NCBI RefSeq assembly: GCF_014649735.1
Contig: NZ_BMTP01000021.1
Coordinates: 1-64,000 of the forward strand
DNA: 64,000 nucleotides
From: Streptomyces lavendofoliae
Lineage (GTDB): Bacteria; Actinomycetota; Actinomycetes; Streptomycetales; Streptomycetaceae
Direction: 5' to 3'
A program made the position numbers and the translations under genes. The notes beneath the pieces were generated by a model. It worked only from the letters and a program-made list of their open reading frames with translations, was not told where the DNA came from and did not search any database. This document shows positions 8,610-16,688 of the stretch, piece after piece. Numbering within the stretch: the stretch's first letter is position 1; every line of letters begins with the position of its first letter.

Positions 8610-9050
8610 TCAGCCCGTTCGTTCGGCCAGGGCCAGGATGATGCCCGAGGGGCCGCGGAGGTAGCAGAGCCGGTAGATGTCCTTGTACCGCGCCACCTCG
8701 CCGATGAGTTCCGCGCCGTGGAGGCGCAGGCGGGCGATGGTGTCGTCGATGTCGTCGACGGCGAACATGACCCGGTGCAGGCCCAGCGTGTTCGGCGGCG
8801 TGTTCTGCGATCCGCCGCCGATCGCCGCTGGGTGGTGATACTGCGCGAGCTCGAGCCTGCCGTGGCCGTCCGGGGTCCGCATCATCGCGATGTCGCTGCG
8901 GACTCCGTCGAGTCCGACGGCCTGGTCCGCGAAGAGGCCCTCGATCTGAGCCGTGCCCTCGGTCTCCAAGCCCAGCTCGGTGAAGAAGGCGACGGCGGCG
9001 TCCAGGTCCTCGACGACGATGCCGACGTTGTCCATCCGCTGAAGTGCCAT
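8610..9050 (-). CDS. VOC-superfamily (glyoxalase-like) protein
   Basis: The 146-aa protein starts at ATG 9050, preceded by GGGAG. It has two beta-alpha-beta-beta-beta modules of the vicinal oxygen chelate fold. The first is MDNVGIVVEDLDAAVAFFTE with LELAQYHHP; the second is LHRVMFAVDDIDDTIARL with YLRGPSGIILALAE. Potential metal ligands (first-module Glu, second-module His and final Glu) are present. Family members include glyoxalases, dioxygenases and antibiotic-binding resistance proteins, and nothing here singles one out. The gene is monocistronic and convergent with the preceding hydrolase. Confidence 0.88.
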   Translation of the reverse strand: MALQRMDNVGIVVEDLDAAVAFFTELGLETEGTAQIEGLFADQAVGLDGVRSDIAMMRTPDGHGRLELAQYHHPAAIGGGSQNTPPNTLGLHRVMFAVDDIDDTIARLRLHGAELIGEVARYKDIYRLCYLRGPSGIILALAERTG

Positions 9051-9778
9051 GGCGGTTCTCCCTCTGCGTCGTGCGGCCCTTCGCAGCCACAGCCACCGGT
9101 ATACCGAGGACGGAGCCGGCGACCCGTTCTCGACACCCGTGAACGGGCTGGGCTTCGGAGAGCCGCTTCCGGCCCGCCCTGGGGGTGCCCCGCCCGCCAT
9201 GCCGTCATCGGTGACGGCCCCCGCCGTGGTGCCCCTGCTGCGGCTGCCCGGCCGCCGCCGCTGCCGAATCGCCGTCGTACCACCGGCGCCCGAGGGCGCC
9301 CGGCGTCCCCCCGTCGGCGAGACCTGTGGCTGGCCCACCGGTCTTGGCCGCTGCGCCCCTGCCTCTTGCCGTGACGCCTCCTGACCGCTGTCCGGTCGCG
9401 CGTCCGCGGGCCGGGGGTGGCCGCTGGTGCTTCTTCGGGAGCACTGGAGGCGGTTGGCCCCGCCACTGGGGGGGATGGGTGGCGGGGCCGTCCTGCTCGG
9501 AAGGGGGAGCCGAGCTGCCACGTTTCCTGTTGCCCGGGGTCTGAGACTGTATGCCTGGATGCGGCGTGCGCCCGCCGACGGCTGCCGAGCAGGCCGCAAG
9601 TCCGGCCTGCTGCGCCGTACGGCGAGTATCGCCATGTCATGCCCGGCGGCCGGTCGTGCCACGGCTCCCGGGTCTGTCACGTCCGCCAGAGCTGCAAGTG
9701 GCGCCGACGACCCCCTCGACTTCTCCGCCATCGCCGCGACCCTCACCTGTCACCGCGCACCGACCAGCTGCGTGCCGC
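9051..9778. other. Intergenic, no gene recognised
   Basis: In this 728-base gap all open frames on both strands look like GC-rich chance frames: no ribosome site with a conserved-looking protein, and no transposase similarity. Confidence 0.35.
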
Positions 9779-10306
9779 TTACAGTTGGTCCCCCCTGTCG
9801 GGTGATTTCGGGGGATGTGGACCGCCACCGTCCTTGACGTCCTGCTCGCAGGTTCTCCCGTCGTAGGACTGGTCATTGGGGATCAGCAGCACTCCGGCAA
9901 CCCGCTCAGGGTGCTCCACGTCGAGCCAGTCGTCGCCTGTGGGGTCGCCGTTCGGCCCGAACGCCCGCGACGAATGGACCGTCAGGCATCCCAACGCCAC
10001 GCGTTTCCTGTCGACTGCGCATGCGTGCACTGCGGGGTCGGATCTCTCGTCGGCGCCATCGAATCGGAAGCGGAAGTGGACGCGGTCACCTTCGGAGGGC
10101 ACCTGGGGGTGGGGCTGGAGGCGCCAGCCGACCACCTCGGCGGTGACGCCGAGAGGCTGCCCGTACGTGTTCTCGACCTGCACCCTGACACCGGCCTCAC
10201 CGCGCTCAGCGGTCGTGTCGGTGCAGCCCCAGTGGGAGGAGCAGCCGGACAGGGCGAGAAGCGCCGCCGCCAGGGGGGCACCGGCGAGTATCCGTACGCG
10301 GAACAC
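9779..10306 (-). CDS. Putative lipoprotein
   Basis: This 175-aa protein has a lipoprotein signal peptide (MFRVRILAGAPLAAALLALS) and lipobox LSGC with C22 as lipidation site, so it is expected on the outer face of the membrane. The mature part contains an immunoglobulin-like pattern (VRVQVENTYGQPLGVTAEVV, then VHFRFRFDGADE) and three further cysteines. No family is recognised. The C-terminus is Pro/Gly/Asp-rich. Confidence 0.7.
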   Translation of the reverse strand: MFRVRILAGAPLAAALLALSGCSSHWGCTDTTAERGEAGVRVQVENTYGQPLGVTAEVVGWRLQPHPQVPSEGDRVHFRFRFDGADERSDPAVHACAVDRKRVALGCLTVHSSRAFGPNGDPTGDDWLDVEHPERVAGVLLIPNDQSYDGRTCEQDVKDGGGPHPPKSPDRGDQL

Positions 10307-10940
10307 TCAGGTGACCTCCAGTCAGGGCGAAGCGCACAGTGTATCCGGGGTGCGGCAGCCGCCGGAGGCCGGCGACGACCCGTCTCCGACGGCGACCGCA
10401 CCTTCGTCCGCCGATCGCCACCGGCCTCATCGACTACCGACGACCTACCAGCTGCGCCGGGCAGGGGAGGGCCGCGACACCCGCCATTTCGGGGCTTGCC
10501 GCCGGCGCTCGACCGGCATGTCCTCAGGTCACGTTCAGGCGGAGGTTCCGGCTGGTGCCGTGCGCTGGTCCGGGTCAATGCCCCCGGCCCCGTCGCCTCG
10601 TGGCGCCGGACCGTGCGAGGGGCGGCATGGGCCGCCGGCACACGCACCGCATCCCCCGGCCGATCCGGTGCCACGCGCCACCCCGTGCCCCAGGCCCCTT
10701 GTACCGGTGCGGCGTTGCTCGCGCGGCGGGTGGCGGCGACCAGCCGCATGACCTGAAGTGCGGACGGTCCGGTATCTGCCGGGGCGACCGGGAACGAGGT
10801 CGCCGTAGTGCTCGTTCAGCGGCTGGGCCTGCCCGCCGAGCGGTGGGTCCGACCGGGTGCGCGCCGACCGCGCCCCGACGATCGGCGTCCGGTCCCCACG
10901 CGGGTGCTCGTCGAGCCGCTTTCCGCGGAGCGTCCCGGCC
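10307..10940. other. Intergenic, no gene recognised
   Basis: Long frames here are compositionally biased chance frames. Nothing similar to a known domain was found on either strand. Confidence 0.3.
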
Positions 10941-11486
10941 TCAGACCCGTTCCAGCGGCCGGTGAGGACCGGGTGGCAACTCAACCCGGATCGGATCCTG
11001 AGGATGGACGATGCCGGCATGACAGACCAACGCCATGATGCCGGACTTGAAGGTGAAGTCCCCCGAGACCGGGTCCAGGGCGAACATCTCTCCCAGCAGC
11101 CCGGGACGGAAGTCGTTGATCTTGGCGCACGGATTGCGCAGGCCCGTCACCTCGACCACTGCCTCTGCTCCGAGGTGGAGCAACGCCCCGGTGGGGAGCC
11201 CCAGAAGGTCGACGCCCCGGGTGGTGATGTTCTCGCCGAGCCTGCCCGCCGACACGTCGTACCCCTTGAGCGCGAGCTCGTCGAACAGCTCCTCGTGCAT
11301 CAGGTGCACCTGGCGCAGGTTCGGCTGGTCCGGCTCGTAGGTCATGCGGAACTGGTGGCGTATGGTCTTGCCGGCGTGGACGTCCCCTTCGATGCCCAGC
11401 CCCGCGATCAAGTTGACCGACGTACGGTTGGGTTTACTGAACGAGTACGTCGCATTGCTGCTCACCGCCGTCACCCGGCCGGTCAT
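10941..11486 (-). CDS. MOSC domain-containing protein
   Basis: The 181-aa protein starts at ATG 11486, with GGAG six bases upstream. It is a stand-alone MOSC domain, related to the C-terminus of molybdenum cofactor sulfurase and to YiiM-like molybdoenzymes handling N-hydroxylated compounds. Visible hallmarks are VNLIAGLGIEGDVHAG near the start, GRLGENITTRGVDLLGLPTG in the middle and the conserved catalytic Cys in LRNPCAKI. The reaction is probably sulfur transfer or pterin-dependent reduction. No cofactor genes are adjacent. Confidence 0.88.
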   Translation of the reverse strand: MTGRVTAVSSNATYSFSKPNRTSVNLIAGLGIEGDVHAGKTIRHQFRMTYEPDQPNLRQVHLMHEELFDELALKGYDVSAGRLGENITTRGVDLLGLPTGALLHLGAEAVVEVTGLRNPCAKINDFRPGLLGEMFALDPVSGDFTFKSGIMALVCHAGIVHPQDPIRVELPPGPHRPLERV

Positions 11487-11653
11487 CTCTCCGCCCCCCG
11501 CGCTCCGCCTCTGTGCCGCGCCGATCATAACGGCACGGTGCCGGTCCGCCCCGGCCCCGCCGTACCGTTATCGCCCGGCCGCCGCCGGCCGGCCAGCTGG
11601 CGGCGCCGGGCCGCCCGGGTCCTGTCCCTCCAGCGCTCCGAGCGGCCCGGAAG

Positions 11654-11896
11654 GCGTACGCGCTCGCACGGACGCCGGCCGGGAAGCTCGGCGCGACCAC
11701 TTACGCCGTCCCGGCCATCGTCGTTCTGCTGAGCTGGATCCTTCTCGGCCAAGTCCGGGCCTGGCTGAGCCTGCTGGGCGGCCTGCTCTGCCTGACCGGG
11801 GTGGCCATCTCCCGCTATCGCGGCCGAGCCCAGCGGGTCCCCTCGGCGCGAGCGGTTGCGCCCACGCCCCAACCTGTCGACACACGGGGGCGGTAG
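11654..11896 (+). pseudogene. EamA/DMT transporter C-terminal remnant
   Basis: A frame with no start codon translates to the last two helices of an EamA-family drug/metabolite transporter: TPAGKLGATTYAVPAIVVLL, then SWILLGQVRAW and LSLLGGLLCLTGVAISRYRG, ending at TAG 11894-11896. The Ala-Val-Pro-Ala-Ile pattern followed by Gly-Gly-x-Leu-Cys-Leu-x-Gly-Val is characteristic. Everything upstream of about 11640, the first eight helices, is missing. It is a clear deletion remnant. Confidence 0.7.
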
Positions 11897-12387
11897 AGCC
11901 TCCCGAACGCCGTCGCAGCCGCCCGCGAGGCCCTGACCGCTGCTTGCCTGGCCGGGGATGCAAGCGCCATGAGGACCACTCCTCGGCACGGAAGACCCGG
12001 CCGCCCTTGCTGTGCCACCTGGCGCGGTGCTGCGGGGCCCCCATGGCTGTCCTGACGCTGGCGCTTGTGCGTCCGGGGCCGGCTGCGGGCTACCGCCCCA
12101 CTGCGCCGCACCCGGGAGACCTGCTGCCGTGCTGCTGCGCGAGGCGCTCGTGGACCGCGACCGGCAACCGGACGGGAAAACTCGCAGGATCCAGCCTCAC
12201 GAGCACCGCCCGCCTCGTGCGAATGCGGCGGGAAATGCTTCCGCGAAATGGAGGGGAAACTTGAAGACGACATTTATTGAAATATCTACCGGGTTCTCCA
12301 GTGGGGCGCTGCGTCGTCCAGGAGTACGGTGGGAAGCGGAAGTTAATCAGGGTAACGCCTGTAATCCGGGCCCATGAGGAGATCCCC
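11897..12387. other. Leader region of small peptide gene
   Basis: This 490-base gap holds an AT-rich patch near 12235-12300 that stands out from the surrounding GC and probably carries the promoter of the peptide gene. No other coding sequence was recognised. Confidence 0.35.
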
Positions 12388-12585
12388 GTGAAAATCAAGC
12401 GTTCAATAACTGTCCTGTTCGCCAGTGTCGTACTCGCCTTCGGTGGGGCCGCACTCGGTGCTGCCCCGGCGTCAGCCGGAGGCGGCGGCGGAAGCTGTCA
12501 GATCGGAGCCTCGGCCGGTGGGGGCGCGGTCGTGGGTGGGGGCGGCGCCGCTGCCGGAGGCTGGGCACAGGTCGGCTGCAAGTGA
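12388..12585 (+). CDS. Small secreted glycine-rich peptide
   Basis: A GTG start at 12388 is preceded by GAGGAG at ideal spacing. It encodes 65 aa: a signal peptide (VKIKRSITVLFASVVLAFGG, cleavage after APASA) and a mature peptide of about 37 residues. The mature part is more than half Gly and Ala, with exactly two cysteines, one near each end (GSCQIGASA and QVGCK), so a single disulfide loop is possible. A small hairpin follows at 12627-12648. It is not recognised as a family member. The size and composition could fit a secreted bacteriocin-like or surface-active peptide, but that is speculation. Confidence 0.65.
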   Translation: MKIKRSITVLFASVVLAFGGAALGAAPASAGGGGGSCQIGASAGGGAVVGGGGAAAGGWAQVGCK

Positions 12586-12626
12586 GCAGCGGCCGGGCTG
12601 CGCGGTAATCCACGGGTGGTCGTGCA

Positions 12627-12648
12627 AGAGGGGTTGGAAATCCCCTCT
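12627..12648 (+). terminator. Hairpin downstream of small peptide gene
   Basis: Perfect 7-base arms (AGAGGGG / CCCCTCT) around an 8-base loop, 42 bases after the peptide gene stop. It could also be read as a leftward terminator. Confidence 0.45.
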
Positions 12649-12665
12649 GGCGGCCACTTCGGCAT

Positions 12666-13210
12666 TTAGTACTCCAGCCGTAGATCGTCCTCTTCAAGCC
12701 TGAGTGGCTTGTGGACGGTAGTGGCCGGCCTGGGATCGGGCTGGTGGCGGCGCCGCCAGTCGGACCAACCGAGCCGGGTGGGCGGCGTCGTGGACGGGTC
12801 GGACAACGAGTGTGCTGGATCTCGTTGCGGGTGAGCGGAATGAGGGCATCCGGGGCGGGTGTGCTCGGCTGCGCGTACGACGGTGAGGTAGGCGTGCGCG
12901 AGCATGGCGAGGGTGGCCCGGCGGGACCAGGAGGCATAGCGGCGGATCTGGCGCTCGTCGAGTGCGGCCAGGCCCTGAGGTGGTCCACCACGTAGTCACA
13001 CATCGTCGCGGACCCGGTCGGCGTCCCACTTGGCCGCCCCAGCAGATGGCGCATGCCGTCCGGGGTCCTCCCCCCGGCCCATTCGGCGATGGTCCAGCAG
13101 TTCTCGCGCGGCAGGCCCGACGGCGGTGAGAGCACCAACTTCCCGGCCCGGAACCGGGGTTCGTTCTCTGTGAACCGTCCCGCTATCCGGCTCATCAGGT
13201 CCTCGAACAC
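12666..13210 (-). mobile_element. IS701-family transposase remnant, internally deleted
   Basis: The leftward frame from 13210 begins like an IS701-type DDE transposase (MFEDLMSRIAGRFTENEPRF, then LPRENCWTIAEWAG and TPDGMRHLLGR). After DYVVDHL it jumps, near 13000-12960, straight to the family C-terminus (ALDERQIRRYASWSRRATL, MLAHAYLTVVRAAE, IPLTRNEI, ending in other frames). The central catalytic part, normally about 250 residues, is absent and several frameshifts follow. Inactive relic; terminal inverted repeats were not identified. Confidence 0.8.
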
Positions 13211-13363
13211 CTCCTGTCAGCGGGCAGGGTCTACGCTGTGACCTACGGCCCCCGCGTGATCGTTTGTCTTCACACGCCGATGATCAACGGGTGGCCGCAC
13301 CCGTCTCCACAGCGCGTCGGGGTCGCGCAGCGTCCGCCCGCCGCCTGTGTGTCAGGAGGACAT

Positions 13364-13768
13364 GTGCAACGTGGCGAAGTCTGGTGGGTGGAGTTCGACG
13401 AGCGGCGGCCGGTCGTGCTGCTGTCGGGAGACGACGCGTCCGGGATCCGGGTGATGCAGGTCGTCGCTCGGGCGGGTGTCGACATCACCGGTCTGGGCGT
13501 CGAAGTGGCAGTAGGCGCCGTGGAAGGACTGCCCTTTGAAGGCGTGCTTCGGTTCGCGTTGCCGCGTCCGGGCTTCACCCCGTGCACGTGGCTGACCACC
13601 GTGTCCCGGGACGACCTGATCGAGCGGGCGGGCGCCCTGTCCTCCGCGAAACTCAGCGAGATCGAGAACGCCCTCCGTCTCGGTGAGCAGGCGAAGGAGT
13701 GGACCCCGGCTGCGACCGCGAAACTCAGCGAGATGAGGAACGCCCTCCGTCTCGGTGGACTGGGGTAG
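13364..13768 (+). CDS. PemK/MazF-type toxin-like protein with duplicated tail
   Basis: The protein is 134 aa from GTG 13364, which follows AGGAGGA closely; a longer frame opens at 13238. The N-terminal segment QRGEVWWVEFDERRPVVLLS has the MazF/PemK ribonuclease opening. It is followed by a beta-rich core with CTWLTTVSRDDL, where the family places its Ser/Thr-Val strand. No antitoxin gene precedes it in the usual overlapping position. The C-terminus carries a duplicated 12-residue segment (AKLSEIENALRLG and AKLSEMRNALRLG), encoded by two near-identical 40-base copies 72 bases apart. Possible orphan toxin, or a non-toxic regulator of that fold. Confidence 0.7.
   Translation: MQRGEVWWVEFDERRPVVLLSGDDASGIRVMQVVARAGVDITGLGVEVAVGAVEGLPFEGVLRFALPRPGFTPCTWLTTVSRDDLIERAGALSSAKLSEIENALRLGEQAKEWTPAATAKLSEMRNALRLGGLG
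13646..13757 (+). repeat. 40-base direct repeat inside toxin-like gene
   Basis: Copies at 13646-13685 and 13718-13757 differ at a few positions only. The period is 72 bases, exactly 24 codons, so duplication kept the reading frame and extended the protein. Confidence 0.85.
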
Positions 13769-14417
13769 GCGGAGGAGGAATAGAACGCCCGCGACGGCAT
13801 GGGTCTCGTCCAGATGATCGACGCGGCCAGGTGCCTCCTCGACGCCCTCACGATCGAGATCACGAACTACGGCTGGAGTATCAGGAAAGTCCCCGCCAGA
13901 GCAAGCCGACCACCCGTCTACGCAGCGAGCCGTCCCGCCCCCGACCGGGTGGCCCGTCCGTGTCCTCCGGAGTCAGTCGGCGCGGCAGCCCAACGACGGT
14001 CGCTGCCCGACTACTGGCGCGCAGCGCCCCAGCCGTGTTTCCACCGTCCGTTCGTCGCCCATAAGGACTGGCCTCTGACTCAGGCCGCCTGGCCGCGTCA
14101 GGTCGCGCGCTGGGCTCCAGCCGCCGTACCCCGCCGCTCCGGGCGCCGCTTCGGCCCCTGCGGCGGCCCTGGTCCCGGCCGACACCGGCCCCACCGGCGC
14201 CTACCCCTCCCGTGCCCTCGGCATGTGATGCCCGGCCAGGACCGCTGGGTGGCTCAGCCGACGGCCGCCTTGCGGAGTTGGGCCACTCCAAGTGGCGCGC
14301 GCCCTCCAGCAGGTCCGCCGACCGCGTATGTCCGGATGCGTTCGGCCGGGGCAGGGCGCTGGGCCATCGGTCGTACCCGCCGGTGATCGCCCACCCTAGA
14401 CGCCCGCAGGCCGCCAA
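13769..14417. other. Intergenic, no gene recognised
   Basis: This 650-base gap has several open frames without recognisable protein features. It lies between the toxin-like gene and a P450 relic in a degraded stretch. Confidence 0.3.
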
Positions 14418-14673
14418 CTAATGCGCGCGTGCAGCGGAGTTGGTGGAGGGAACGGATCGGAACGGAACGGCAATTGTCCGTGGGAACATGCTGTGGGGAT
14501 CGGAGGTGGCGAACCGAACGTCCTCATAGCGTGTCACCAGCCAGGCATGCCCAGACCCATAGGTCAACTCGATCCGGGGCGACCGGCTTCTAGTGCAGGA
14601 CGTCGTCGAGGAGCGGGTCGGGCGCGAAGCCGGGCGGATCCCCGACCGGCCAGAACCTGACTGGGGAGCCGGC
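14418..14673 (-). pseudogene. Cytochrome P450 N-terminal remnant
   Basis: Read leftward, the segment begins FWPVGDPPGFAPDPLLDDVL, is interrupted by an in-frame TAG, shifts frame near 14570 and continues IELTYGSGHAWLVTRYEDVR, then FATSDPHSMF. This matches the first 75 or so residues of CYP107/CYP158-like P450s. The intact P450 at 16689 has AWLVTRYEDVRMVTSDP at the same place. The rest, including the heme-binding loop, is gone. The resemblance to the neighbour suggests a duplicated and decayed P450, but the relatedness is only over this short stretch. Confidence 0.72.
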
Positions 14674-14759
14674 GTTTCTATGGCGGAGTCCAAGGCCATC
14701 GCTCACCGTTTCCGAGTACCGTTGGAGGCATGGACCTGCCTCTGTGAATTCCAACGGCG

Positions 14760-14963
14760 TCACCAGGTTCCGTGTTCTTCACCGACGACCTCGCTGGAAG
14801 TCCTTCCCTCCTTCCGCCGCGGGGTCCGCAGCGCGACAGGACTCTTCAGCACGTCCTTTTGGCGAGTAGGTTTCTGCCCCCGTCCGCTCTCATTCACCTG
14901 ACCTGGTTCCCCTTCCCTGCTCTGCTGTTCAGGCGATCGCGATGACCGTTCGTCTACGCTCAT
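14760..14963 (-). CDS. Possible small hydrophilic protein
   Basis: ATG 14963 with an AAGAGAG upstream opens a 67-codon frame rich in Glu, Arg, Ser and Gln (MSVDERSSRSPEQQSREGEP). It has no hydrophobic core and a weak codon bias. It resembles no known family and may be a chance frame. Confidence 0.25.
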   Translation of the reverse strand: MSVDERSSRSPEQQSREGEPGQVNESGRGQKPTRQKDVLKSPVALRTPRRKEGRTSSEVVGEEHGTW

Positions 14964-15610
14964 GACTCTCTTGCCATTCCTGGTGTTGTGTCGAATACGT
15001 CGCGGTCGGCCAAGGAAACGCCCACACCACCGGCTCCATCGCCTCCGCCACGAGAACGGCCGGCGGCAACCCGGCCCGACTCCCCATCGAACAGCGCACT
15101 GAATCAATGCGGCGGCGCCGACCTTCGGCCCGACGCGGACCGGCCCTGGAGGTAGGGGGAGCCCGCTGCCTGGTACCGCCGGGTGGGCAAGAGCTCAGGG
15201 AACCGGTGCCGCCCTCAAGGCCCGTCAGTCGCCGGAGGGCGGCGCAAGGCAGAGAAAGGCGGGACTGCGGAGCACGTCAGGAGGGACTGCGGATGTGCGG
15301 CAGCGTTCAGCAGCTCACGCTCCGTCACCCTCGTCTCCGGGTCGTCCGGCAACGTGTCAAGGTCGTCCATGTCGCTGGTGGCGGCCGTCTCGCCGTCCTT
15401 CCGGGTTCACGACCCGCTTCCCGTGGTGAGTCTGCGCGGACTGTGCGTGGACCTCTTTCCCGACAGCATGGCGATACCGCCTGACCTGGCAGAAAGTCGC
15501 CACTGGCCTGCCCGGCGCCCGAACGAACCCGGTTTGCCCGCCGCGTGCCGCCTGTGGCGGCACGCCAGGGAGGACCGCTTCCGGTCAACGGATTCTGCGG
15601 AGCCCGTTCC
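14964..15610. other. Intergenic, possible gene fragment
   Basis: The only protein-like stretch is a leftward frame 15370-15215 (51 codons, MDDLDTLPDDPETRVTEREL). It may be the start of a truncated gene. Nothing else was recognised. Confidence 0.3.
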
Positions 15611-16417
15611 TCACGGGCAATTGGCGATGGTGCTGCGGGCGCGTTCGGGCGCGGCGTGTGCGGCCTTGCAGTCGTCGGTCCCGAGGCCGCCGTCGACGAC
15701 GCCCCAGCCCGGTCCGGCCGACAGGACGGTGTTGCCGGTGCCTCGGACGATGTCCTCTCCAGGTCCGCCCTGGATGGTGCCGCCGGCCTCCGGGCCGACC
15801 GCTTTGGCTTCGATGAGGTCATCTTCCGAGCCGCCGACCACCCGGCCGCCGAAGTCGATGGTTCCGCTGGTGATGCGGTCGTACCCGTCGTTGCCGAAGA
15901 CCTGGCCGCCACCGCGCTCGTGTTCGCCGGGGGTGCCGTGAACACTGCCGACCGTGATCCGGTCGTCGCCCATGTCGCCGTACACCGCGGCTCCCTGGTC
16001 GCTCGTTCCCCTCACCGTCGCGACGATGAGGGTGTCGTCGCCCGCGTTGCCGCGGACGGTCGCGGAACCGTTGCGTGGCAGGAGGTGGCTGGTCTGGATG
16101 GTGTCCCTGCCGTCGCCGCCGAGGACCTGGGAGTCGATGATCAGGCCCTTCACGCGGATGTTGTCGTTGCCGCCCGCTCCCCAGACCGTGACGTTGTTGA
16201 TGTCGTTCTCACACTCGATCGTGTCGTTTCGCGCAGTTCCCCGGACCATGTCACCGGGGGGAGCGGACACTCCGTTGACCGTGCACTGGTGGCTGGGCAA
16301 CGCGTTGCGTTCGGCAGCCGCCGTGGAGCCGGTGATGGCGGTCAGTGAGGTGACGACGAGCGAGGTGGCGACCAGGCCGCTCGCGGCCGTGCGGTTCTTG
16401 CGAAATGTCTTGAGCAT
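15611..16417 (-). CDS. Secreted calcium-binding-repeat (RTX-like) protein
   Basis: This 268-aa protein starts at ATG 16417 after AGGAGACCCAG; an upstream in-frame ATG is less likely. A signal peptide (MLKTFRKNRTAASGLVATSL, to about residue 35) is followed by degenerate hemolysin-type nonapeptide repeats: GAGGNDNIRV, LGGDGRDTIQ, GNAGDDTLIV, GDMGDDRITV, GNDGYDRITS, GGPGEDIVRG. These fold as a calcium-binding beta-roll, usually in exported proteins. Two cysteine pairs bracket the roll. There is no enzyme domain, so it is probably structural or adhesive. It diverges from the P450 gene at 16689, sharing a 270-base promoter region. Confidence 0.85.
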   Translation of the reverse strand: MLKTFRKNRTAASGLVATSLVVTSLTAITGSTAAAERNALPSHQCTVNGVSAPPGDMVRGTARNDTIECENDINNVTVWGAGGNDNIRVKGLIIDSQVLGGDGRDTIQTSHLLPRNGSATVRGNAGDDTLIVATVRGTSDQGAAVYGDMGDDRITVGSVHGTPGEHERGGGQVFGNDGYDRITSGTIDFGGRVVGGSEDDLIEAKAVGPEAGGTIQGGPGEDIVRGTGNTVLSAGPGWGVVDGGLGTDDCKAAHAAPERARSTIANCP

Positions 16418-16688
16418 CTGGGTCTCCTGTTCGAGCTCCTGCCGACGAGCCCCTTCCTCCCCCGCGCACGGCAGCTCCCGCACCAGCTTGGCGCGGCGTC
16501 ACCCGGCCGATCAAAAAAGTGTGTTTTTCAACCGGCCGACAGGGGTCCGGGATGCCCGAGCACGCGCCGCCTCACGAAATTGCCCGCTCCTCCGATCAGG
16601 CTGGTTCGCCGGACAAGTGGTCACCTCGCGCGCTTCAGCGGGAACACATGGCTCCGACCGATCACCGTGAACGAAGAGGACCACCAGG

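Noticed and set aside
9051..9778. Several plus-strand frames in the gap after the VOC gene
   Set aside because: They are mutually overlapping with no ribosome site, no hydrophobic or domain pattern, and Pro/Arg/Ser bias typical of chance frames.
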